DNA of 64,000 nucleotides. Source: Macrostomum hystrix. Taxonomy: Eukaryota; Platyhelminthes; Macrostomidae. The notes below the pieces were generated by a model. That model had not been told where the DNA came from and did not search any database. It saw only the letters and a program-made list of their open reading frames with translations. Both the position numbers and the translations under genes were made by a program. Below are positions 10,815 to 21,854 of this stretch, in pieces (within the stretch, counting starts at the first letter, position 1; every line of letters starts with the position of its first letter). Where the stretch lies: positions 1,178,001 to 1,242,000 of the forward strand of contig CATNEN010000032.1 of NCBI GenBank assembly GCA_950097015.1. The letters run 5' to 3'.

Positions 10815-11135
10815 ATAATAATAATAACAATAAATAATAATTGCAGGGGATGTGGACACTGGGGCATCATTGATATTGGACCCGCAGTGAGGAGGCAATT
10901 CTGCCCATTTCGAGTAGGACTCTGAGTGCCCTGACTTTCTTATCGCCAGGTAGGTAGTGCCTTGTAGGTTGGCCCTCAACGGCGTGAATTACATGACAAG
11001 CCCCCAAGCCTTCTCTCCGCAGCTGCGCCCCAAATGAATGTGGCCTCGCCGCAGAATCGAGCTCGAGGAGCTTGGCGTAAGAAGCAAGCGCGTTAACAGC
11101 TCTGTTACTCACCCCCAGTCAGCCAGAAACTTTAG
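10815..11135 (-). mobile_element. tRNA-derived SINE, copy 2, uninterrupted
   Basis: Read on the minus strand, it has a tRNA-like head (GCTGTTAACGCGC, then CTCGAGCTCGATTCTGC as B-box region) and the shared body with GGCTTGGGGGCTTGTCATG. It continues directly where copy 1 is split by Harbinger, and ends in an AT-rich tail with ATT/TTA repeats (about 10815-10845). This copy shows the empty-site sequence for the Harbinger insertion in copy 1. Confidence 0.78.
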
Positions 11136-12037
11136 TCTTCAGTTTTTTTACCAAGATTGATAGTTGGAGCATGATTAACCTGATGATAATTGATGGCCTT
11201 CATTAACTATGTTTGGTCATAACAACCTACTGAATCAAGTAGTAAAAAGCGATAGTTGGGAACGAACACCTCTTTTGTGCTCGTTGAGATAGATCACGTG
11301 CTGTTGATCTATAAGCTAAATTCAATGCAACTTTTTAAAAATAAAACGTTTCACTTCATTTCTATTTACATTTAGAAGCTCGTGTGATTTCTCCACTATA
11401 CAGAAAAAAAACAAAAACGTAAAATAGTCGTACGCTTGGAGTGTAGTTGCAAATAATAAGAAATCTGTGAGAGCAGTGAAATTATCGTTGAATGCTTGAA
11501 GCAATTCTAGAATTCTGGACTGGAAGGTATGTACTGGTACTGACTAAATTGAAAATTAAACAAACAGCTGTTAAAGCACGGCTGTAGAGAGAAGTGTAGA
11601 GAAAGTGACTCAGAATGTAATTAAACAGGAGTGAGGAAATTAACTGCTACAAAAACAGAATTCTATCAGTCTATGACACACGCAAGGGTCTATTGAGTGC
11701 GGTTTTGGTAAGGGCGAAGGAAAATTTAGAAAGTCTTCTATCTTTTTTAACCGCCGCTGCCTCAATGTACACTCAATGTACATCGGGTGCGGAGATGGGG
11801 TGGCTACCCTCTCTTGCCGAGGGCCGTCATAGCGGCCGCCCACCCCACGCCCGACCCTCCTCCCCCAGGATAGCAGCATGTGCTTTGCCGCAAACATGCG
11901 CGAGTATTTTAGTGGCTTGCTGTGGGCTGGCTCCTACTGCAACGATTGAAATCATTGTAAAGCCGACTGCTTTGGAAGGCTCAATTAAAATTTCTTCGTC
12001 AATAAGGAGCAGAGGCAGAGCAGATCAACAGTAGAAA
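11136..12037. other. non-genic sequence
   Basis: A plus-strand frame at 11693-12034 and minus-strand frames are present but show no recognisable domain. Nothing firm can be assigned. Confidence 0.4.
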
Positions 12038-12334
12038 ATGGGGCTTCAATCGCCCAGTGAGTTTATGCAGTCGGTCCTACTCCACCTGGTCCTATTTGTA
12101 GTCTGCTGTTTTTTGTTCTATTTCTGGCCAACGATTTCGGCAGCTCCTAGTCGACTGACTCAATCACTGCTGCAGGACGGGCTACGTAAGACGTTGCTGA
12201 GTCCCTTGTACTTTTATTTGCACATGGCGCAGCACTTCGGCTCGCATTGTCATCACAGCAGAGCTCTGGTGATGACCGGCAACGGTCTGGAGTTGCGGGC
12301 CAAGTCTACTGCTCAGGCGACGGAAAATGATTGA
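12038..12334 (+). CDS. possible small single-exon membrane or secreted protein
   Basis: A 98-aa frame starts at an ATG in acceptable context (AAAATGG) and ends in TGA. Residues about 10-32 form a strong hydrophobic segment (SVLLHLVLFVVCCFLFYFW), which could be a signal anchor. The rest is polar, with a His-rich stretch and a charged C-terminus. I do not recognise the family. It stands alone between repeats, with no visible partner exons. It may be a chance frame; transcript evidence would decide. Confidence 0.25.
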   Translation: MGLQSPSEFMQSVLLHLVLFVVCCFLFYFWPTISAAPSRLTQSLLQDGLRKTLLSPLYFYLHMAQHFGSHCHHSRALVMTGNGLELRAKSTAQATEND

Positions 12335-12472
12335 CGGTGTTTTGTCTGCTGCTCATGACACCTTTACCTTTTTTCCCAAATGCTAGTCTGGACTTTGTTT
12401 TCAATAATAGCATAATTTTGTAACTTCTTTCAAATGGGTGCAAAGAAGTGTGCGTACTCTTACTGTGTTTCT

Positions 12473-15037
12473 GCCCACCATGGTCCTCTGGTGGTAGTCA
12501 CATCCCCACAATGGTCCTCTGGTGGTAGTCACATCCCCACCATGGTCCTCTGGTGGTAGTCACATACTTACAATGGTCCTCTGTTGGTAGTCACATCCTT
12601 ACAATGGTCCTCTGTTGGTAGTCACATCCTTACAATGGTCCTCTGTTGGTAGTCACATCCTTACAATGGTCCTCTGTTGGTAGTCACATCCTTACAATGG
12701 TCCTCTGTTGGTAGTCACATCCTTACAATGGTCCTCTGTTGGTAGTCACATCCTTACAATGGTCCTCTTGTGGTAGTCACATCCCCACCATGGTCCTCTG
12801 GTGGTAGTCACATCCCCACCATGGTCCTCTGGTGGTAGTCACATCCCCACAATGGTCCTCTGATGATAGTCACATCCTTACAATGGTCCTCTGGTGGTAG
12901 TCACATCCCCACAATGGTCCTCTGGTGGTAGTCACATCCTTACAATGGTCCTCTGTTGGTAGTCACATCCTTACAATGGTCCTCTGTTGGTAGTCACATC
13001 CTTACAATGGTCCTCTTGTGGTAGTCACATCCCCACCATGGTCCTCTGGTGGTAGTCACATCCCCACCATGGTCCTCTGGTGGTAGTCACATCCCCACAA
13101 TGGTCCTCTGATGATAGTCACATCCTTACAATGGTCCTCTGGTGGTAGTCACATCCCCACAATGGTCCTCTGGTGGTAGTCACATCCCCACCATGGTCCT
13201 CTGGTAGTTGTCACATCCTTACAATGGTCCTCTGGTGGTAGTCACATCCCCACAATGGTCCTCTGGTGGTAGTCACATCCCCACCATGGTCCTCTGATGG
13301 TAGTCACATCCCCACCATGGTCCTCTGGTGGTAGTCACATCCCCACAATGGTCCTCTGGTGGTAGTCACATCCCACAATGGTCCTCTGGTGGTAGTCACA
13401 TCCCCACAATGGTCCTCTGGTGGTAGTCACATCCCCACCATGGTCCTCTGGTGGTAGTCACATCCCCACCATGGTCCTCTGGTAGTTGTCACATCCCCAC
13501 CATGGTCCTCTGGTAGTTGTCACATCCCCACCATGGTCCTCTGGTAGTTGTCACATCCCCACCATGGTCCTCTGGTAGTTGTCACATCCCCACCATGGTC
13601 CTCTGGTAGTTGTCACATCCCCACCATGGTCCTCTGGTAGTTGTCACATCTCCACCATGGTCCTCTGGTAGTTGTCACATCCCCACCATGGTCCTCTGGT
13701 GGTTGTCACATCCCCACCATGGTCCTCTGATGATAGTCACATCCTTACAATGGTCCTCTGATGGTAGTCACATCCCCACCATGGTCCTCTGGTAGTTGTC
13801 ACATCCCCACCATGGTCCTCTGGTGGTAGTCACATCCTTACAATGGTCCTCTGATGGTAGTCACATCCCCACCATGGTCCTCTGGTAGTTGTCACATCCC
13901 CACCATGGTCCTCTGGTGGTAGTCACATCCCCACAATGGTCCTCTGATGGTAGTCACATCCCCACCATGGTCCTCTGGTGGTAGTCACATCCCCACAATG
14001 GTCCTCTGATGGTAGTCACATCCCCACCATGGTCCTCTGGTGGTAGTCACATCCTTACAATGGTCCTCTGGTGGTAGTCACATCCCCAAAATGGTCCTCT
14101 GATGGTAGTCACATCCCCACCATGGTCCTCTGATGATAGTAACATCCTTACAATGGTCCTCTGGTGGTAGTCACATCCCCACAATGGTCCTCTGGTGGTA
14201 GTCACATCCCCACCATGGTCCTCTGATGGTAGTCACATCCCCACCATGGTCCTCTGGTGGTAGTCACATCCCCACAATGGTCCTCTGGTGGTAGTCACAT
14301 CCCCACAATGGTCCTCTGGTGGTAGTCACATCCCCACCATGGTCCTCTGGTAGTTGTCACATCTCCACCATGGTCCTCTGGTAGTTGTCACATCTCCACC
14401 ATGGTCCTCTGGTAGTTGTCACATCCCCACCATGGTCCTCTGGTAGTTGTCACATCCCCACCATGGTCCTCTGGTAGTTGTCACATCTCCACCATGGTCC
14501 TCTGGTAGTTGTCACATCCCCACCATGGTCCTCTGATGATAGTCACATCCTTACAATGGTCCTCTGGTAGTTGTCACATCCCCACCATGGTCCTCTGGTA
14601 GTTGTCACATCTCCACCATGGTCCTCTGGTAGTTGTCATATCTCCACCATGGTCCTCTGGTAGTTGTCACATCCCCACCATGGTCCTCTGGTAGTTGTCA
14701 CATCCCCACCATGGTCCTCTGGTAGTTGTCACATCTCCACCATGGTCCTCTGGTAGTTGTCACATCCCCACCATGGTCCTCTGGTAGTTGTCATATCTCC
14801 ACCATGGTCCTCTGGTAGTTGTCACATCCCCACCATGGTCCTCTGGTAGTTGTCACATCCCCACCATGGTCCTCTGGTAGTTGTCACATCCCCACCATGG
14901 TCCTCTGGTGGTTGTCACATCCCCACCATGGTCCTCTGGTGGTTGTCACATCTCCACCATGGTCCTCTGGTGGTCCCGCAAAACACTCTTCATGGTGTTC
15001 TGAAGTTCCTCACATTCCCTTCATGGTCCTCTGGTGG
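12473..15037. repeat. 31-bp minisatellite, about 80 copies, with CCACCATGG
   Basis: Head-to-tail 31-bp units with core CCACCATGGTCCTCTGGT plus a TGGTAGTCACATC-like end. Variant units carry CTTACAATGG or TTGTCACATC and are clustered. The last regular unit ends near 14970 and degenerate copies reach 15037. Many units contain CCACCATGG, a perfect vertebrate-type initiation context, in all three frames because 31 is not a multiple of three. Confidence 0.96.
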
Positions 15038-16175
15038 TCTCTTATATTTTTGTTTGATTTCCCGTTGGCTTGAATAACCCGTAGATGTGAGAATTCTTTA
15101 CACCTTCCTAGCTTTCCGTTTTCACATTGTGCATGTCTTGATGACATAGTGTAAGGTATAGTCACAGGACTTACAACCGACACAAAAAACTGCACTTTAT
15201 ATATCGCACACAAAATTACTGGCTGTCACAGCTTTTTATTTGTCTTGGTGTTTCGTCATATCGCGAGCTTTCATTGTTCATAAATTATGAATGGTCACGA
15301 TTTCATACTTGCACACATTTACATAGTAAAGTCGCACTTACTGTTTTCATCAAGTTTCAATATAAATTTCCTTCCTAATTGTAATTTTAACACGGCCATG
15401 GCAATACATTGAACTGGACCTCACTGCACCAAAAATATTTTGCAATAGGTCGCTCTCCAAAACATTTTTCGCTCTGAATTTTATTTGCCTCTGTCTTCCT
15501 TATCGATCGCCGCAACTTCAGTACGAGATCCTATGTCCGACGTCCGACTGAAATGTACTCAGCCTCTGTACTTTATCGGCGCGGGATAAATCTTGCATCT
15601 CGTCCCATATTCCTTCCCCGGCCCAAATCGCTAATCCCTTTCCTTATTCACTGGGCTTGGCGTCAAAGGGAACTGCTGTTCCTCAGTTCAGGGCAGTACC
15701 CGGCGTACGGCGTATAGAGTGTACACAGCTTGTGTACGTACACGCACAAGTTGGGGGTTGGGGTCGAATTTGGGCATGAGCCTATGCAGAAAGCCTCCAA
15801 TTTAGTACATTTTCTTCCCCGTTTCACCCCCTCTCTCTCTTTCTAGATATTTTTCCCTTTATGACAGTCGGGGAAATATTATGCATTATGACATAGATTA
15901 ATAGGAGTGTATAGTGTAATATTGTAATAAGCCTGTGCTGCTAACCAGACAAAGGAGACAAGGAAGAGACAAAGGTCAACAATTTGGTCTTATTGAATCG
16001 GTAAGTGATTTCTTTAAAAATGGATTCGATAAAATACTTTAACTACCCTCAGAAAAGAATATCATTTACAAGGTAGTATCTTGACTAGACTTAAGTTAGT
16101 GACTTGACTTAAAGTCAAGTTAAGTCAGGTCATGGTAATATTCTCCAAGTTTAATTACGAGGAAGAAGCAGACAA
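15038..16175. other. non-genic sequence
   Basis: No exon or known repeat recognised. A CT-rich tract (about 15826-15845) and direct AT-rich stretches are present but give no assignment. Confidence 0.45.
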
Positions 16176-16410
16176 CCAACAGATACAAGGAACTAACTAC
16201 CAACAGATACGAGTACAAAGAACTAGCTACCAACAGATACAAGGAGCTAACTACCAACAGATACAAAGAACTAGCTACCAACAGATACAAGGAGCTAACT
16301 ACCAACAGATACAAAGAACTAGCTACCAACAGATACAAGGAGCTAACTACCAACAGATACAAAGAACTAGCTACCAACAGATACAAGGAGCTAACTACCA
16401 ACAGATACAA
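16176..16410. repeat. 24/48-bp minisatellite upstream of the TRPM-like gene
   Basis: About ten copies of a 24-bp unit, core CTACCAACAGATACAA. Two alternating forms (ending AAGAACTAG or GGAGCTAA) make a 48-bp higher-order unit. Degenerate copies continue to about 16508, close to the start of the TRPM-like gene. Confidence 0.9.
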
Positions 16411-16580
16411 TCAATAAACTAACACCAGATACAATAAATAGACTACCACCAGACGCAAGTAAACAACAACCAACAGACCCAGGGAAATGACAACCAGCAG
16501 ACCCAGGATTGAAACAATGACCCCCAATTATCCTTTTCTGTCGTCGCCTTCGTCCCCCAGACTTATCAGAGAGTCCTGCC

Positions 16581-19500
16581 ATGTCCTTGGTATTCAGCGA
16601 AGATCTGCTCGCCGCCGTGAGGACTGACAATGTCGATCGAGTCGCTGAACTCGTCGGCGACGGCTACTCCAACGAGCAACGCATCGACCTGCTGCAAACG
16701 GCCGCGCAGTCTTCGGCCTCTTGCGTTGCTCGACTTCTTCTCGAAGACGAGCTGAAGCGGGAGTCGAACGAGATCCTACAGTCGCTGTCGCCGCTTTTCG
16801 GTCGCTACCCCAAGCTGGCAGACTGGACTCTGATGGCTGCCGCAGCCAGCGGGCAACTGGACTGTCTGGAGCGCCTTCTCGAGGCGGACTTGCGACAGTC
16901 GGCAGAGTCCTCGAGCCTATGGCGCCAGATATCTGTCTGCCTGGCCGAGAGACACCCCTGCGAGCTGCTCCAGGCTGTGGCCTCCGGCCAGTGTCCTCTG
17001 CTGTTGGAGCGCTTGCAGCCTGACGCAATTGACTCCGCAGCGACAGCTTCTGTCCGGAGCGTCTCTGCAGCCGAAAATAAGGAATTGGAATCGACTGTGT
17101 CCGATCTTCTGCCGCTTCGGTTTCGATCGAAGGCACTCGCACCCAACTTGACAGAGGCCGACCGGACGAGCTTGGCCAAGGCAGCCGTGGCCACTGGCAG
17201 CGCGAAGCTCGTCCGCTGTCTGCTGAGCCTCGGCCGGATCCGGCCAGATGACCTCGAGGCGCCAGACGTGCCACCGCCAGCTGAACTAGTTTTTTCCGGC
17301 CATCTGGACTTGGCTCGCGAGCTGCTGCTCGTGCGCAGACGGGACATTTTGCACTGCTGTCTGGACCTCAGAAAGGCCTGCATTCGACAGCTGAAACGGC
17401 TGCCGCCGGCTCACTGCCAGCTGCTGTCGTCTTCCTCCTCGCCACGGACCTCGACTCCCGCAATGTCACCCGATAGTCTTCGTCAGATGTCCGAATTCGC
17501 CGAGCTGGTCTGCCTGAACGCCGTCGACTTGACCTACGCCGCCTGCCCGCCGGCCTGCCAGCCGCTGGTACATCACCACCTCCTGCGACCGCCTCCGTCC
17601 GGTGTAGGAGCCAGCATAGCCGATAAGGCCCCGCGAAGTCTCTTCGCCACTCGCTGCTTCGTTGACATGATTGACCGCCGGTGGCGTGGCGGGTCGTACC
17701 CGAACGGTGTCGGACGGCGCCGCTTCCCAAATCTGGCCACGCCGAGCGAGAAGTTCATGCTGCACACGGTCGCCTTCCTGCTGTTCATGGCCTTCCACGC
17801 CTTCTACATCATCAGCCTGGACTCGAAGTGGCGCTGGTCGGACTCGGCCATGTCTGTCTACTTCATCAGCTACTGCCTGCAGGAGATTCACGAGCTCATT
17901 AGGACCTGCCGGCTCTACTTGACCATTTGGAACCTCATCGACCTGCTGCAGCTGCTGTTCCTGCTGCTGGGAATTGCCTTCAAAGCGTCGGTGTCAACCG
18001 GCTGGGCTCAGGCCAAGCTGGTCTATGAGACTCGCCTCATGCTGGGTGTGTCATTCATGCTCTGCGGCCTGAAGTTTGTAATGCTGCTGAGGGCCAACAA
18101 AAAGTTTGGTCCCTTCATCAACATGATGAAGGCGCTGTTCTGGGCCGACCTGCTGCCCTTCCTGGCGGCCATGTTCCTCTTTTTGGTGGCCTGCAGCGGA
18201 ATCTTCTTTCACGCCCTGCTCACACCGGGCAATCAGGTAAGGAAATTCTTTGAGCACACTCGATGGAACTCCCGACCACTCGGGCAATAAGCTCATTTGT
18301 GCAGAAACTTAACACGTGTATGCAAGACTGTCGTAGCTTTATCATCATCCGAATCTCTTGTTTGAACAACAAGAAACCTCGCATGGCCTCGCCCCAATTC
18401 GAACTCAGGAGCAACCCAGAAGAGTGCTTCGACGTTAAAATGATTCTTTAAAAGTGGAAAGACCAGGGTCTATTTCAAATACCCACATTTTTTCTGCATC
18501 TCCTAAATTATTCAACCAATCGCCATGAAAATCCAGAACACGGGCTAAAATTTTCCGCTCAATCCGATTCAAAAAACTTCCAGAATGACCAATCACTAGC
18601 ATCGTCGAGATATTCAACGATTCTCGTCGGGGCGTCTAGTGTCAAGAACCACAAATATAGGCGTATTTTTTGTTCACAAAATTTCATCATGCAATCATGT
18701 CGGTTATTATTTCAACTATTTATCTTGCTTGCTATGGATTCGCTATAGAAGTTTATAACAGAGCAATGTTAGCTGTCCTTGTCACCAAGGGTCTCCGACA
18801 GGAATTGCTGAATATCTCGACGATGCTGTCTCGGGCGGCTTTGAAAGCTAGTTCATCGTAAAGGGTGGAAAATTTTGATTCAGAAGCAGGGTATTTGAAA
18901 TACCCACGTTGTCGTTCCCCACTGAAAAATAGCGTGGTGTATGTAGTGTTAAGGAAAAGGCCAAAATCCCGCGCCAGGTGTACACGGCATCCGGTGAACT
19001 GCTGCACGGCAACCAGACCCAACTCTACTTGGACATCTACCTCCGCCCGCTGCTTCTGGCCTTCGGAGAGCTTCGCTACGACAGTCTGGCCGGCTGCCTG
19101 GCTGGCGAGGACGCCTCCCAGGGCTGCCCGCACCCGGCCGGCCTGCGAGCCTACACCGGCGGCCTCATGCATGTCTACCTGATCGTGGTTAACCTGCTGC
19201 TCATCAACCTGCTCATCGCCAAGTTCAGCCTGACCGTCTCTGTCAAGGACTCTCGCGGCTTCGTCATCTGGCGTCGCTACTGCTACCAACTGCTGCGGGA
19301 GTACGAAGCCATCAACACCCTGCCGCCTCCTGTTAACACGCTCGGCATCATCTTCGACTGGATCTACATCCGAAATGGCGAATGTGTTAGCAATGTCGGT
19401 AACTGCTCGACAGCTCGAGTGGTCGACGACGAAGAAGAAGATGAAGACGACGATGGCGGCGTCGGTGGCGGCGGCGGAGTTGTCCTTCGCAACACGACAA

Positions 19501-19697
19501 GCGTCACAGCTGGCATGGATGAGACGCCAGCCATTGACGCCGCAGCTGCCGCGGACGACGGTACTGACAATCGACGATGTCGCCCTAATCCGGCCGACGC
19601 TGCATTTGCGCTGATCCAGTCGGTGGCATTGTGCAGCAATAGAAGCGAGGCGCTGTGCCGCGAGCGAGCCGCCGATTCCTGCGAAAAGAACCACTGA
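16581..19697 (+). CDS. TRPM-like cation channel, two visible exons
   Basis: Exons 16581-18236 and 18978-19697 join in frame (phase 0) to give 791 aa. The first 390 residues look like degenerate ankyrin/MHR-type helical repeats. S1 starts at about residue 392 (FMLHTVAFLLFMAFHAFYII). S5 is followed by GIFFHALLTPGNQ, where the intron interrupts the pore turret. The pore has LLLAFGELRYD (FGE about 581-583), S6 is VYLIVVNLLLINLLIAKF (about 616-635), and a TRP-helix-like FVIWRRYCYQLLREYE follows. An acidic DDEEEDEDDD run precedes the C-terminus. These features fit TRPM channels, which conduct cations across membranes. The protein is much shorter than usual TRPMs. A pyrimidine tract and CAG at 16529-16559 just upstream could be a cis or trans splice acceptor, so upstream exons are possible. 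Confidence 0.85.
18468..18910. repeat. dispersed inverted-repeat element in TRPM-like intron
   Basis: Within the single intron, GCATCGTCGAGATATTCA (about 18599) faces its inverted copy TGAATATCTCGACGATGC (about 18809). Both sides also carry a near-palindromic ATTTCAAATACCCAC-type motif (about 18473 and 18890). The sequence GAATATCTCGACGAT also occurs in Mlf intron 1 at about 6018. This suggests a short dispersed element, possibly a MITE; exact ends and target duplications were not resolved. Confidence 0.4.
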
Positions 19698-19772
19698 TTC
19701 GCTGGGGCTGCAGCTTGCTGATTATTGTTTGCTTGATACTACTATGAAACAACATTGAGTAGTCTCTTGAGG

Positions 19773-19778
19773 ATTAAA
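19773..19778 (+). terminator. candidate polyadenylation signal, TRPM-like gene
   Basis: ATTAAA about 75 bases after the stop codon is the best signal downstream of the channel gene. Confidence 0.35.
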
Positions 19779-20325
19779 ATTTTAGACTTTTGTTTTTGCA
19801 AAATCAAATTTTAGCCCATTTGGTTTGCCTAGGACCGTTGAATTAAGCTATGAGCTATGCGAAACTTTATCTAATGCCTATTTGCTGCTGTAGCAGTTAA
19901 TTACATTATTGACCTCTAGTGACGCATCCTTTGCGTATAACCGGATGCATTGTTTCCTAGTCCTAGTCAACACTGATAAGACCTTTGCTGTGCTTTTCAA
20001 CCTATTTATTATAACTTACAGACCTTTTTTACAGTCAAAACATTTTTTCGCTTCATACCGGATGACACCGGTTGTTACTTTTCTCGCATGTCAGTCATTT
20101 TATTTTATTTTATTTAGTTGATGAATCCTACTTTTAACTAATTGTTAGACCAATGGATTGCAAAATTTTTCCTGTGCTTAAAACGTATTTAAAATTTCGC
20201 TTATTCCAGACATTATTTCCTGTCTTAGCGGAGCACCTCCGTTTAACGAGAAAAATTATAATCGATCGAATATTCTTAACTATTAAAAAATTAGTAATTA
20301 GTAATTCTGAATTAATACATTCTAT
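19779..20325. other. non-genic AT-rich spacer
   Basis: No gene recognised. Short frames at 19909-20121 and 20153-20359 are T-rich, with no domain. Confidence 0.5.
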
Positions 20326-21028
20326 AAATTCTCAGTTCTCTGAATTCTCAGTCATCTGAATTCTCAGTCCTCTGAATTCTCAGTCCTCTGAATTCTCAGT
20401 CCTCTGAATTCTCAGTCCTCTGAATTCTCAGTCCTCTGAATTCTCAGTCATCTGAATTCTCAGTCATCTGAATTCTCAGTCCTCTGAATTCTCAGTCCTC
20501 TGAATTCTCAGTCATCTGAATTCTCAGTCCTCTGAATTCTCAGTCATCTGAATTCTCAGTCCTCTGTATTCTCAGTCCTCTGAATTCTCAGTCATCTGAA
20601 TTCTCAGTCCTCTGTATTCTCAGTCCTCTGAATTCTCAGTCCTCTGAATTCTCAGTCCTCTGAATTCTCAGTCCTCTGTATTCTCAGTCCTCTGTATTCT
20701 CAGTCATCTGTATTCTCAGTTCTCTGAATTCTCAGTCCTCTGAATTCTCAGTCCTCTGAATTCTCAGTCCTCTGAATTCTCAGTCCTCTGTATTCTCAGT
20801 CATCTGAATTCTCAGTCCTCTGTATTCTCAGTCATCTGAATTCTCAGTCCTCTGAATTCTCAGTCCTCTGAATTCTCAGACCTCTGAATTCTCAGTCCTC
20901 TGTATTCTCAGTCATCTGAATTCTCAGTCATCTGAATTCTCAGTCCTCTGAATTCTCAGTCCTCTGAATTCTCAGTCCTCTGAATTCTCAGTCCTCTGAA
21001 TTCTCAGTCCTCTGAATTCTCAGTTCAT
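20326..21028. repeat. 16-bp minisatellite, about 44 copies
   Basis: Head-to-tail CTCTGAATTCTCAGTC with A/C and A/T variants (CATCTGAA, CTCTGTATT). Most units contain an EcoRI site. Confidence 0.96.
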
Positions 21029-21115
21029 AGCTACATGGGTATTTTCGCATCTAATGGCTTATTTAACACTATCAAAAGTTAGTAGCGGAAAGGATCTAGA
21101 TAGGTATCACGTACT

Positions 21116-21560
21116 CGTAGTTTATTGTCAGTTTAGTAGTTTAGTGTCAGTTTAGTAGTTTAGTGTCAGTTTAGTAGTTTAGTGTCAGTTTAGTGTCAAT
21201 TTTTTAGTTTAGTGTCAGTTTAGTAGTTTAGTGTCAGTTTAGTAGTTTAGTGTCAGTTTAGTAGTTTAGTGTCAGTTTAGTAGTTTAGTGTCAGTTTAGT
21301 AGTTTAGTGTCAGTTTAGTAGTTTAGTGTCAGTTTTGTAGTTTAGTGTCAGTTTTGTAGTTTAGTGTCAGTTTAGTAGTTTAGTGTCAGTTTAGTAGTTT
21401 AGTGTCAGTTTAGTAGTTTAGTGTCAGTTTAGTAGTTTAGTGTCAGTTTAGTAGTTTAGTGTCAGTTTAGTAGTTTAGTGTCAGTTTAGTAGTTTAGTGT
21501 CAGTTTAGTAGTTTAGTGTCAGTTTAGTAGTTTAGTGTCAGTTTAGTAGTTTAGTTTAGT
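21116..21560. repeat. 19-bp minisatellite, about 23 copies
   Basis: Head-to-tail AGTAGTTTAGTGTCAGTTT with a few TTTTGTAG variants and one truncated unit near 21190. A related GTTTAGTTTAGTTTTAG stretch lies at about 21665-21690. Confidence 0.95.
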
Positions 21561-21593
21561 ATTATTTATTACTGGTCCGACTTAACATGGTAC

Positions 21594-21599
21594 TTTATT
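21594..21599 (-). terminator. candidate polyadenylation signal for the 21.9-24.0 kb gene
   Basis: AATAAA on the minus strand about 255 bases beyond the stop of the four-exon gene; another lies at 21565-21570. Confidence 0.4.
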
Positions 21600-21854
21600 G
21601 AGACATTATGAACAATATACGAGTACATCATTTGCAGAGCAGTTTTATATATTTGATAATTTCGGTTTTAGTTTAGTTTAGTTTTAGGTAGGTATAAAGA
21701 ACGATTCTTAAAATAGATTTACATAACATTTGAAGTCTAAATTTATGGTCGAATAGCAAAAAGGCTATATCACTTAGGGCGTATTCAAAGTTGCTTCTGG
21801 TCAGCATGTTTCCTCAATCATCTCTATAGTTGTTGTTTTTTTAGTTTAGTAAAT

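Noticed and set aside
11693-12034. 113-codon plus-strand frame
   Set aside because: No domain, and overlapped by an open minus-strand frame; nothing distinguishes it from chance.
20326-21560. CRISPR array
   Set aside because: The 16-bp and 19-bp units are contiguous, with no unique spacers, and the genome is animal.
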